Below are positions 1-10,326 of a stretch of DNA of 64,000 nucleotides, piece after piece. This stretch comes from Marasmius tenuissimus (Eukaryota > Basidiomycota > Agaricomycetes > Agaricales > Marasmiaceae): NCBI GenBank assembly GCA_029532415.1, contig JAQOTA010000042.1, positions 1,240,001 through 1,304,000 of the forward strand. The letters run 5' to 3'. How positions within the stretch are numbered: the first letter of the stretch is position 1; the number at the start of each line of letters is the position of its first letter. A program made the translations under genes and the position numbers. Below the pieces are notes generated by a model. That model saw only the letters and a program-made list of their open reading frames with translations. It did no database searches and was not told where the DNA came from.

Positions 1-2
1 TT

Positions 3-2339
3 CCTCGAAGAGAACTCGAGGGTGGTCGCTTCGATGAACGACCAAGAACATACCCTGGAGATTTCATGGAATTAGCCGAGTCACTTAATCGTTCCAAATC
101 TCCAATCCCTACTACCCATGAATACATAAATCGCCCCGCAACTACACCACCTCAAGTACGACAATGGCAGGACCAAGTCGTTCACACACCTCCAAGCTCT
201 CCCGAATCTTTTTATGGCGTACAATCCTTAGAGGATGATTACATTGATGTACCTTCTCGCCCAACTACTGCTCCACCAGATCAACCGGAAAGACTTAGTC
301 CGGTAGATGAACAACCTGAGGTTGACCCCTGGGTTACATCTCCAAGTGATCCCCGAAATTCTCAATTCGAGAATTACGGACCTGCAGTAATTGGACTAAG
401 GACCAATGGACCGCCTTTACACGTTGCTGATGGCACAAGTATTGGCAATATCACTTTGGTTGTCAATAACAATCAGCCATATCAAGCCACGAGATTCGTT
501 CAATGGCAAAACTATAGACGCCAATTGGAAGCTTGGATAGAAGTTGAAGACGCCGCTAATCAACGTTATCAAGAAGAACTCAGAACAAGACGAGAACATC
601 TTGTTCGCCAAACATTCCAAGATCAGAATCAAGAACCGCTTCAATGGCATGAACGGTACTTTGATGATGGTAACTATGGAGATGGCCTTGAAGGAGTTGA
701 TAACGATTGGGCTGAAAGCAACGATCGTGGAGACTGGCAAGTTTTTCAAAGTTCTAATAGTCAAACTTTCACTAAATCCTCGATGCAGAACTATCATATC
801 CTAAGGAACTCAGTACCAAGGAAATGTAGTATTACTTCTGTATATGCAACGACGATATACAAGTCGTTTTCTGCTGCATTTTTGAGTGATTGTGAAGTGA
901 GAAATACGCAAAATGCCTGGCTACTTGATAGTGGGGCATCAGCGCATATGACTCCGTATAAAACGGATTTCTCAGACTATCAGACCTTGGAAATGCCAAT
1001 AGGTCTTACTACATCAGCGGGTGATAAAGCAAATGTGCAAATAGTAGGCTATGGTACTGTCCTCATCCGACACACCAATAGCGCAGGAGTGACGCAAGTC
1101 ACAAAGTTATACCCAGTGATGTATAATCCCGACAGCCCACATCGTTTAATCTCTAGTGGGAAGTTCCGGAGTATAGGTTTCTATACTATACTGGACTCTC
1201 CAGAGACTTCGATCCGGAGCAAGAAAGATGATTCTCTTTTAATGAGCTTTTACCCAAGCCATAAAGATGATCCTTTACGATGGATGAACGCGAAGGTTCT
1301 TGTGGGAGAAACTTCCTTCACATCTGTTGTATCTTTCAATACTTCTGAATTATGGCACAGACGTATGGGACACTGTGATCCCAGAGTCTTAGGAAAGATT
1401 GGTTATGAGAGCGGATCAAAAGCTTATCGATTCTTTCGAACAACCAACAATTCTGTATACATTACTCCACAAGCAGTTTTCGATGAGAACTGGTTTCCTA
1501 AATGTCAGAAAGAAGTGCCCGGATCCATAGAGTTTGATAAAACCGACAAACCTGTCCGGTCTATACCCTTTCCAACGTACCCATATGATGGCCACGAAGA
1601 TCATCACAATGATGATGATTTCTTCAATCCTCCACCTCCACCAGGATCAGATGATGACGATCATCAACCTGGGGGAGATCCTCCCTTGGATCCTATCCCG
1701 GATGATAAAAGCGATGATGTGCACAACGGCAATCATCCAAATGCTGATGGATTCGGATCACCGAAAGGCTCCGATCACAATCCTAATCAGTATGGTCCGG
1801 ATCCACGGTCTGCTGGTTCTTCTGGATCAACAAATCCATTTGATTTTCGACAAGCTGACTATGATGAGTGGGAGAACTTACGAGCTCCTCCACCAGCAGC
1901 TGTCAGAAGAAACCCTCCAAGAAATAGAGTAACTCCCAACCGTCCGTTTAATGTTTACGGAAATCGACATCCTGTTGAGATCGAACAAGATATCGATTCT
2001 CAAGCATGCTGGCGAAATCAGATTAATCCGACAAATGAACCTGAAACAATACCAAATAGGGTTCCTGATCCAGCCGCTCCTATGGACACAGATGACGATA
2101 TGAGCGATCTTGCTCAGCAAGGGGGAGAAAATTACTTGGTTTACTTGCTGAATAACGGTCATCAACTATATGGTCTTCAAGCCAGTAGTTATGATAACGT
2201 TCGTGAATGGACATACAAACAAGTCCAGAAGCATCCTAAAGATGAACGACCATCTTGGGAAACAGCATGCAGACTGGAATTACAATCACTCAAAGATAGA
2301 ATGATGTGGTCACACTACCCAAAGGCCGAAAAGCGGTGA
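3..2339 (+). pseudogene. copia A gag-protease-linker, integrase deleted, partial at 5' end
   Basis: The frame is open from base 3; the first ATG is at 66, but it is internal to a longer protein. Visible parts are an acidic/Gln-rich gag-like region, the protease motif DSGASAHM near 930, and the GAG-pre-integrase motif HRRMGHCDPRVLGK ending at 1397. At 1397/1398 the protein jumps to IGYESGSKAY, which in copy B comes 239 residues later. The missing 717 bp carry the integrase Cys region and DDE core, and the deletion is in frame. A Pro/Asp/His-rich linker follows. Near 2300 a 7-bp deletion relative to copy B shifts the frame, and translation stops at 2337-2339 just before the reverse transcriptase. 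Confidence 0.9.
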
Positions 2340-3724
2340 AATCCCGCTGGGTATTTGACATCAAGTCTGATGGCCGTAAGAAGGCAAGACTTGTTGCGAA
2401 AGGATTTTCGCAGAAACAAGGGATAGACTATAACGAGTTGTTCTCTCCTGTAGTACGATTTGAAACCGTACGACTTCTATTGGCACTAGCAGCGCTTGAA
2501 GATTGGGAGATCTCTGCGCTAGACGTTAAAACAGCATTTCTTTATGGTGCCTTAGATGAGGAGATTTACATGGAACAACCTGAAGGCTTCGTTACGGACT
2601 CCAGCAAGGTTTGGAGGTTACGCAAAGCATTGTACGGATTAAAACAGGCTTCTCGTGCCTGGTGGCGTCAATGTACTGAATCCATGAAACGTCTGGGATT
2701 CAAACGATGCTTATCCGATGCTGGCGTATATGTCTTCAACAAGAATGGCAATATGGTCATTGCCGTCGTCTATGTCGACGATGCTTTATTCATGGGTCCT
2801 GATTGCAACCTTGTCAACAGACTAAAAAGCGAATTCATGAAAATCTGGGAATGCCGAGATCTAGGCGAGCCAACAGAATTTCTGCGAATGCGAATTACTC
2901 GAGATCGGAAGAATCGTAGACTGATCCTTGATCACCGAGACTATCTTGAAAAGATAATTCGTAAATTCGGAGTTCTGAACGCCAAGACGGCATATACGCC
3001 TTTGCCAGAAGGCTATAACCCAACCCAAAACCAGGGGGAGGTTAATCCCGAGATTAGGCATAGATTCCAATCGGTTATCGGATCATTACTTTACTTGGCT
3101 CTCGGAACGAGACCAGACATATCCTTTGCTGTAATCAAGATGTCACAGTATGGAGCTAATCCTAATCAGGAACACCTCCAGAAGGCACTTTACATCGTGA
3201 AATATCTAGTTCATACTGCAAAGTACGAACTCATTTACGATGGTAGATCCAACCAAGGACTACTTGCCTTTGCTGACTCTGATTGGGCAACTGATAAAGA
3301 TGATCCTCGATCACAGACTGGATATATCGTAAAGCTTGCCAATGCACCAGTTTGCTGGGTCTCTCAAAAACAGAAAACGGTTGCATTATCATCCATGGAA
3401 GCAGAGTATATGGCTCTATCTGACTGTACACGTCAGGCTTGCTGGATGAAGTCGTTATTGAACGAATTGAACTTCCCTATTCGATCAGTTCCATGTGTTA
3501 GCGACAACCAAGGCGCTATCTTTCTCAGCAGCAATGAAGCTACTGATAAAAGAATGAAGCACATCGACAATCGATATCACTTCATCAGGGAAGCAGTGGA
3601 ACACGGAAAGACTCAAATCTATTTCGTTGAAACTGCTAAACAACCTGCTGATCTTCTTACGAAGAATCTTGGCAGAACAAAGTTCGAATTGTTCAGGCAA
3701 TCTTTAGGATTAACATTTCACTAG
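2306..3724 (+). pseudogene. copia A reverse transcriptase-RNase H
   Basis: This is the copia-type reverse transcriptase (RVT_2) followed by RNase HI. Motifs are WVFDIKSDGRKKARLVAKGF, FSPVVRFETVR, the catalytic YVDDALFMG and the RNase H stretch EAEYMALSDCTRQACW. The catalytic YVDD is intact here but is YVDN in copy B. Without the 7-bp deletion near 2300 this would be continuous with the upstream polyprotein; the ATG at 2306 is fortuitous. Two Met residues (SSMEAEYM and RMKHID) are Thr in copy B, consistent with ACG to ATG change. The stop at 3722-3724 is the natural end of pol, about 35 bp before the LTR. Confidence 0.92.
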
Positions 3725-3748
3725 TTCCATGATCGCATGATGAACTTA

Positions 3749-3759
3749 GTGAGGGGGAG
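3749..3759 (+). other. polypurine tract of copia A
   Basis: The sequence gtgagggggag directly abuts the 5' end of the 3' LTR, the expected place for the plus-strand primer. Copy B carries the same tract next to its LTR (complement of ctccccctcac, 37780-37790). Confidence 0.8.
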
Positions 3760-4277
3760 TGTTGAACGTGATGGATATCATGTGATACACTATTGACGTG
3801 TTGTTTACGCGTCACACTATTTATAGAGCTACGCCTCTAGAACACTTGCGTCCTCATGCAAGTACTACGTCTCTGTCTACGTAGCTTACTACGTATATCT
3901 AGTTTCATCATCTATGACACTATAGACAGTCGCTATCCAATAGCATAAGTAGAGCCTCCAATACATGAGGCAAACACGACTATGCTCACCAAGCATACTA
4001 CCATTCATGGTAGAAGTACTTACACAGTACTAATGTCTTTTACGCCTTTAGGGCCGAATACCTACTTCTAGTAGTAGTTTCAGTTAGTGTAATACTCATT
4101 ACATGTATCAGAAACTTATGTATAAAAGACTGGATGAAAGGCCTTAAGCCTTAGGACAATCTACTCGATTATCACCTCTTCTCAAGCATCTCAAGACTAC
4201 AAGAACACTCTGTGTATTACCCATGTGAGGTTTACTTCGTTATACCCACTGTGCACTTTAACTATGCTGGCTCATCA
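3760..4277 (+). repeat. 3' LTR of copia A (518 bp)
   Basis: Boundaries come from comparison with copy B, whose LTR is 37262-37779 in inverted orientation. Both start TGTTGAAC, end GGCTCATCA, and diverge immediately after. The ends are TG...CA as usual. A TATA box, TATAAAAG, lies at 4121-4128, so the LTR promoter and transcription start are probably near 4120-4155. The two LTRs look about 97% identical by eye. Confidence 0.9.
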
Positions 4278-5451
4278 TTCACATGGCTGGACAATGCTCA
4301 TGCGACGCAAATCTGACTCTATCAAGATGCTCCGTGACTTTATCGCTATGATGAAGGTGCAATTCGGTGTTGATATTAAGGAATGGATATCCGATGGAGG
4401 GGGAGAGTACAAATCGCATGTCTTCGATGATGTACTAAAGGAGCACGGTATCAAATTTCTGACCAGCATTCCATATATGCCGGAACAGAATGGTCGTGCA
4501 GAACGGTTCAATTGGACCATTGTCGAGAAAGCTCAAGCTCTTTGCTTTGATGCTTGTCTTCCACCTTCTTGGTGGGAATTCTGTGTTGCATGCTGTTGCA
4601 CTTCACAATCGGATGCCGTCCCAGCATTTACGTTGGTTGACCCCGCATGAGAAGTTGCATGGCAGTGCACCGGATGTTTCGGATCTCTGAGTCTTTGGAT
4701 GTGCAGCGTATGTGTTTATTCCGGAAAGTGTTGAGTTAACAGGTTATTTCTGTGTTCGGAACTGATGACCTTCATTGGTTTTCAGGAAGGCATGAAAGGA
4801 TATGTCTTCAAGAAGATGTCCAATAATACTATCTTCAAAAGCGCTACAGCTCTGTTCAATGAAAACTTGTTCCCAAAGTGTTCTGATAAGAAACCTCGTG
4901 GCTTTACCCTGGTGGGTGAAATCCCTGAAATACTGCCGGTATTGGGTGAAAATCCCAACTTCTCTTCGGATAGTGATGATGATCTTTATCTTCCCAAGAA
5001 CCTTCCAAAGCAATCGGAATCTCCACATGACAATGATGGAGATGGTCCTGTACCTCAGGGTGAACATCAACATCCTCATCCTCATCCTCTGTTCCAGCCT
5101 CCCAGGCCACCTACACCAGTGGGTGGACAAGAGCAGTCTCTGCTGCCAAGGCGTTCAGGCAGGAAACGGACAGGTACTAAGCAACCTGATAACATATTTG
5201 GTGAACAACAAGACCCAAATAATCCCTTGCGCATTGTGCATGATATGGACAAAAATTCTACATGGAGGGATGCCACGGGTGATAGAGAACCCATGGATCC
5301 ACCTACTACTTGTAGGAGAGGCAGACCTAGAAAGGTTCCTGGGACTAATTGTGCCAGTCTGTCTACCATGTGTAACTCCAGGGGGAGTCAACCCAATAGC
5401 TTAGTGCAACAATTATCCCAGGAAGGGGGAGTAGGTTTCGTGATTTGTTAA
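4278..5451 (+). pseudogene. copia C integrase C-terminal half and linker
   Basis: Integrase core motifs ISDGGGEYKS and EQNGRAERFN supply the second Asp and the Glu of the DDE triad; the first Asp would lie upstream of the inserted element A. The frame shifts near 4610, continues as HNRMPSQHLRWLTPHEKL, hits TGA at 4688-4690 (expected Arg in DLRVFGC), and goes on as VFGCAAYVFIP. From 4765 the post-integrase motif MTFIGFQEGMKGYVF and a Pro/Asp-rich linker follow, with another frame change near 5425. Confidence 0.82.
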
Positions 5452-5469
5452 ATCGGGCAGTTCCTGTTC

Positions 5470-7043
5470 ACAATGACCTCACCGATATGTCTAACGTTTG
5501 AGAGTGGACTCTCCGTGACATACTGAAGCTGCCAGCTGAGCAGCAGAGAGAATGGAAGGCTGCCTGCCTCAATGAACTAGAGGCTCTTTGCAAGCGCAAG
5601 GTCTTCAAATTGGTTGACCTACCTAAAGGTTGCAAGGCTGTCAAAAACAGATGGGTGTTTGACGTTAAGTCAGACAGTCGAAAGAAAGCTCAACTTGTTG
5701 CCAAGGGTTTCTCTCAGGTCGAAGGAGTTGACTTTGATGAGATCTTCTCACCAGTTGTGCGGTTTGAAACTGTACGGATGATGCTCGCATTAGCAGCTCT
5801 CAAAAACTGGCACATTCAGGCATTGGATGTGAAGAACACCTTTCTTTATGGCAAACTTAAAGAGATCTATATGGATCAACCTGAAGGTTTCAAGGTTAAG
5901 GGGCAGGAAGGCAAAGTCTATCGCCTTTGCCAAGCATTATATGGACTGAAACAAGCTGCTCTTGAGTGGTGGCATACTCTCAATTCATCCATGGAAGTAA
6001 TGGGCTTCAAATGCCTGACTTCTGATGCAGGTCTCTTCATCTGCAAAGATCATGAGACTGGTGAAAAATATATTGCTTTGATCTACATTGATGATGCATT
6101 ATTCCTTGGACCCAACAAAGCCTTTGTCGAAAAGAAGAAAGCCGAGTTTATGGCTCATTGGGAATGCCGTGATCCTGGAGAAGTTAAAGAGTTCTTGTGC
6201 ATGTGTATTTGTCACAAAGGTCGCAAAATCCTTCTTGACCGGACCGACTATTTGAAGAAGGTCCTCAAGTGATTTGGCATGCAGAATGCAAAAGCAGCTG
6301 ATACTCCTCTTCCCACCGGCTATATTCCACAACCCAACAAAGGTCCTGTTGATCCCGAAGGTCACGCTTGATATCAATCAGTAATTGGATCACTTCTGTA
6401 TATCATGCTTGGCACTCATCCAGATATTGCCTATGCTGTTACAAAGCTTTCTCAATTCTCTGCTAATCCATTGGAGGATCACCTGAAGAAGAAGGTGCTT
6501 TATATTTGCCACTATCTTGCAGGAACTCCAGACTATGCATTGGTTTATGATGGAGCCTCTGACGGAGGTCTATTAGCATTCACTGATTCTGATTGGGCTG
6601 CTGATCCCATCAAGTGTTGGTTGATCACGGGCTATTTCTTCAAATTGGCAGGTGGCATCTTCTGTTGGCAATCATGTACCCAGAAGACTGTTGTGCTTTC
6701 ATCCACTGAAGCTGAATACATGGCACTATCCGACTGTAGTCGTCAAGCTATGTGGATTCGACAGTTACTCTCTGAACTTGGGATTGATATGACTCCCGTA
6801 CCTATATGTGGAGACAATCAAGGCTCGATCTTCATCACCTCTAACCCAGTCCAAGAACGCTGCACCAAACACATTGATATTTGCTATCATTACATTCGCA
6901 AATGTGTTTCAGACTGCAAGGTCGATCTTTTCTTGATTGATGGTGCCTATAATTCTGTGGACATGTTTACCAAGAATTTGGGTCATGTCAAGTTCTCTGC
7001 TTTTAGAGAACATCTTGGACTTGAATTTTATTCGTCCGAATAG
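5470..7043 (+). pseudogene. copia C reverse transcriptase-RNase H with three TGA stops
   Basis: In one frame the sequence reads through the start of the reverse transcriptase (stop at 5499-5501), the catalytic YIDDALFLG (intact), a stop at 6270-6272 (KxFGMQN), a stop at 6369-6371 (HAxYQSVIGS), and RNase H with EAEYMALSDCSRQAMW to the natural end at 7043. All three stops are TGA at positions where copy A/B has Arg (VREWT, RKFG, RHRFQSVIGS). With those positions restored on paper the frame would be complete, so this is a copy killed by point changes rather than by rearrangement. Confidence 0.88.
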
Positions 7044-7084
7044 ACGCTTCATGCTCTACTTGTGCCGCACTTAGCAAGGGGGAG

Positions 7085-7290
7085 TGTTGAATCCGGACTC
7101 CTGGATATATGGACCGTTGTATTGGGCCGCATCTATGCTTCAATTATTTCACTATGATCTATGCTATTCCTAGTCACTCCCATTATAGTAGCTACAGCCA
7201 CCTCTGTATAGTATATAAGTAGCTCTGTATCTACATGCAATACCAGTACTTTTACTACTCTCGTTGCTGCCTCTAAGCCTATCTCCAGGT
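7085..7290 (+). repeat. start of the 3' LTR of copia C (right end not determined)
   Basis: A polypurine tract (agcaagggggag, 7073-7084) is followed by TGTTGAATCC at 7085, the same TGTTGA start as the A/B LTRs. A TATA-like TATATAAG lies at 7212-7219. The 3' end cannot be set because no partner LTR exists in the window; about 200-300 bp is likely. Confidence 0.6.
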
Positions 7291-7710
7291 GAGCTAGTCT
7301 GTCCCATGCTGCCACTGCGTGGGCAGGACCTCTGCCTCAACAGGCAGCTGCTTTGCCTTTGTCCAAGACCTCCCTGATCCTGAAGGCGCAAGTGCTGCGT
7401 CAGGATTTCAACGTGATGTAACCCCACTTGTACCCTCTGAGCTCACCAGAGGTCAGTATCAGTGCCTTGATACTGAGATACTGCTCTCCATGAAGAAGCT
7501 TCACGAGCACAACCTAATAGTAACGGGTTGGAGTTGGGCAGCGAATTGAGCGGTATACTACTGTTTGCGTGAAACTGGGGAATAATGTCGAAAGGCAAGA
7601 ATTCTTCATGCCCTTCAAGGGTACTGTTCCGTTGCATTGACTCCAATGTTGTATAGGATAACGTCTCGCCGAATTGTAACCATTCAGAACCTGGCCATAC
7701 TCGTAATCAA
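7291..7710. other. no gene recognised between copia C LTR and inverted fragment
   Basis: An open frame at 7319-7549 has no recognisable motif and no codon or splice pattern that convinces me. This stretch is probably LTR tail and flanking DNA. Confidence 0.4.
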
Positions 7711-8033
7711 ACAGAAGATGCCACCTGCCAATTTGAAGAAATAGCCCGTGATCAACCAACACTTGATGGGATCAGCAGCCCAATCAGAATCAGTGAATGC
7801 TAATAGACCTCCGTCAGAGGCTCCATCATAAACCAATGCATAGTCTGGAGTTCCTGCAAGATAGTGGCAAATATAAAGCACCTTCTTCTTCAGGTGATCC
7901 TCCAATGGATTAGCAGAGAATTGAGAAAGCTTTGTAACAGCATAGGCAATATCTGGATGAGTGCCAAGCATGATATACAGAAGTGATCCAATTACTGATT
8001 GACATCAAGTGCGACCTTCGGGATCAACAGGAC
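7711..8033 (-). mobile_element. inverted fragment of copia C (reverse transcriptase/RNase H region)
   Basis: The reverse complement of 7711-8033 matches copia C 6343-6665. About 295 bp read identical by eye. The only differences I see are three transitions clustered at the outer end, near 6365-6375 / 8001-8011. The TGA of element C at 6369 is shared by the fragment. The break at 7711 is sharp (matching 6665). The two arms form a 323-bp inverted repeat with a spacer of about 1.05 kb. No LTR or target duplication flanks the fragment, so it arose by local rearrangement or from a second element copy rather than normal integration. Confidence 0.88.
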
Positions 8034-9003
8034 CTTTTTCTTCACATCTGCTATCATCTGAGGATCTTGAAAGTCTGCAAAGGCATTATGACGTTAGCAC
8101 TGAGCCTTGCATACATCAGAGAGTACTGGCGTCCAAGGCCATTTTTGACCCTTGTAACGATGTGAGTTTTACCATCATACCTGACTTCCGGTTTGTTGTG
8201 TGGATTGAACGGTTGCTTTTGAGCGGCTTGCAGCTTGGACTGGAGTCATGATTAGTAATACTCTCTCGATGGTGCGAGTATCGACACGCACTTGCATATC
8301 CACGTTGGAGATCACCCGTGGACTGAGGAAACTAGATGAACCAGCTTTCATCAAGACTGGAGCCTAGAGAACTAAGTTGCACGTCTCGGACTGAGACGAG
8401 TCAAGGAAAGTTCTCAAGCCCTTCCTGATTTGGTGGGAGGTGATTGCTGTGGTGTGAGCGAATATTGAAGCAGTTCCACCTCTTATCTACAGGAAGATAT
8501 ACTTGAGATTCGATGTGAAAATGCTGAGAATGAGACACACCTGTCAGGGTCTTGGCTGCGGAAAGGCAGACTAGAGCTAACTTGATTCCCATTTAGACAC
8601 GCTGACGTGAAACACACTTCATAGCTACAAGGAATCCAAGTCAGTGAAAGCGCCTGAGAAAGGTTCGTGAGAAGGCGTACCTGATGAGAGATTGAAATTT
8701 GACGGGACTGCGTGAGAAAAACTTGGCGCAATCGGCTTCAATGCTATATGGACAGGATGCATAAATGGACCGTCCCAGAAACAACATCTACCAGGTCACA
8801 GACAGATCTAGATTGGTCCCCACTGGAACATACGCCCAGGAAACTCCTGTAAAAGCTCTACACCCGCTGCGTTGTGCGAGACAGCTCTCAATGTCAAAAG
8901 GGTCAGGCTATACAATAATGCTTCTGTACTGCTCTTGCATTATACTGACTTTATTCTAGCACCCAAAACAAAATCAGAATGAAAGTCACTTTCACACCAT
9001 ATA
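8034..9003. other. unassigned stretch, no gene recognised
   Basis: Both strands hold only short open frames (80 codons or fewer) without motifs. I see nothing that supports a gene, RNA or element here. Confidence 0.4.
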
Positions 9004-9312
9004 GCATAATGTGAGTACAGTATCCTTTAAATTAGTTTGACATTATTCTTCCAGGCCCTGATGGAATGATAACAGGATCCTACGTGTATTCTTTATTCTT
9101 TCATTACTCTTTCTTGGCGGGAAGCATAATTCTTGGATTTGGTATGGCATAATCTCAGGATACTTGTAGCATAATGTTTGCGCTTTATACGTACAGAACG
9201 TTGCGCATCATTCTGGATTTCCATCAGCATAATGCTTGAGAAAATTTAACATAATCCGCGCTCGTTGTTGTAATTTTTTTTAAAATTATCATCGCATAAT
9301 CTTCAACATAAT
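9004..9312 (+). repeat. cluster of GCATAAT / ACATAAT heptamers
   Basis: GCATAAT occurs at 9004, 9124, 9147, 9169, 9227 and 9294, and ACATAAT at 9249 and 9306, all on the + strand. Eight near-identical heptamers within 309 bp is far above chance. The spacing is irregular (14 to 113 bp), so this is not a simple tandem array. It resembles the subterminal motif clusters at ends of some DNA transposons or a multi-site protein-binding region; neither is proven. Confidence 0.7.
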
Positions 9313-9539
9313 GCACGTGCATTACTATTCTTTGCACCCAGTGAACATTCAACATTTAGCCTAGTGGGCAGTCTAGCCAGCAATTTCCCTTGCCAAGACT
9401 CTCACTTTCTTCGATTGATCTTGTTCAAACTTCCGTGGCATTTCTGTTTACCCAAGTCACATGTCAAAACGGACCTCTCTTCGGCGATGTCACCCAAATT
9501 TTTCGAGAAGTAGGATTATTTGTCTACCGTCGGGTAGTC

Positions 9540-9991
9540 TTGCAGAACTTAGGGCGGGCCCCGATTTTTTTTCATGCAGTTCCATCATTCATCAATCATC
9601 CAAGTGCATCTTCCAAACACATCTTCCGAGTACGACTACCTTAATTTCCCGTCTAGTTTCCTCGTCCTCCACCAATATATAGTCTCTGGGAGGCTACCAA
9701 AGGGTGTTTGTGGGTAGTTATTAGAAGCGTGACCACAAATTTTGTCTTACTACCCTACAATTATGTAAGCTGGAACTTGTCAAAAGAAGGTTTTTTGCCC
9801 ACCAATGACCATATTGATCGCAAACTGGCTGCTATAAAGATAGTTAGAGGGCGGATATGTCATTGGAGGATGAAGAGAGTCCAAATTTACAAGGAGGATG
9901 CTCCAAAGGTTTGGTCGGAAGATACATTCGGAAGCTTGATGTACATCAAACGCATGTGAAAAAAAATCAGCACCCGCCCTAAGTTCTGCAA
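9540..9991. mobile_element. foldback/MITE-like element
   Basis: The left arm from 9540 begins TTGCAGAACTTAGGGCGGG and continues to GATTTTTTTTCA. The right arm ending at 9991 is its reverse complement with a few mismatches, and weaker matching (TCTTCCGA-type blocks) extends about 100 bp inwards. Total length is about 450 bp with no coding capacity. I could not find a target-site duplication, so exact ends and superfamily are open. Confidence 0.6.
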
Positions 9992-10326
9992 ACGGCTGTA
10001 AACATATTTCATATTTCAAATTTTCCTTAGTATTCAGAGTATGATCTGCGAATGGAGCGTGGTCAAAATAACGAAGTCATGCCTAATAATCCCATTGCCA
10101 GGTGCTGTCTCTAACCTGTTTCTGACTGCCCGAGGTAGATGTGAAGAATTGCCCATCGTCATCCATTGTATTCTACGACATGTTCAATCATGCAACGCAG
10201 CATTTATCCTCTAACTGGGTTAAGTACTTTAGCTTTTAGGTGCTGCAGTGGCAAGATAATGTTCACCTGGTCCCGCATGCACAGCGAGCCCATTGCTTCT
10301 TCTGATATCGAAAACCCTATCAGTCA

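Larger units (their letters stand above)
1..4277 (+). mobile_element. Ty1/copia retrotransposon A (5' end outside window)
   Basis: Domain order is that of Ty1/copia elements: gag-like region, aspartic protease, GAG-pre-integrase, (integrase missing), reverse transcriptase, RNase H, then a polypurine tract and a 3' LTR. The reading frame is open to the left window edge, so the 5' LTR and early gag lie outside. The element sits inside the integrase region of another copia element (C), whose sequence resumes at 4278. A second copy (B) lies at 37262-41850 on the opposite strand. The target-site duplication cannot be checked because the left flank is not present. The copy cannot act alone: it lacks the integrase core and its pol frame is broken by a 7-bp deletion near 2300. 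Confidence 0.93.
4278..7290 (+). mobile_element. copia retrotransposon C, host of element A, heavily mutated
   Basis: A second copia family, clearly diverged from A/B in protein. The window holds the half downstream of the A insertion: the rest of integrase, a linker, reverse transcriptase, RNase H, a polypurine tract and the start of a 3' LTR. It is interrupted by frameshifts (near 4610 and 5425) and four in-frame TGA codons at 4688, 5499, 6270 and 6369. Each of the four TGA codons stands where the A/B family or the copia consensus has Arg, so each fits CGA to TGA. The right boundary is uncertain because no second LTR is available for comparison. Confidence 0.85.

Noticed and set aside
1397..1398. 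The missing integrase of copia A as a spliced-out intron
   Set aside because: Copy B has no GT...AG boundaries at the corresponding positions, and the missing part is a conserved catalytic domain.
4688..6371. In-frame TGA codons as selenocysteine or programmed readthrough
   Set aside because: They lie in a multiply frameshifted retroelement at positions where relatives have Arg; decay explains them better.
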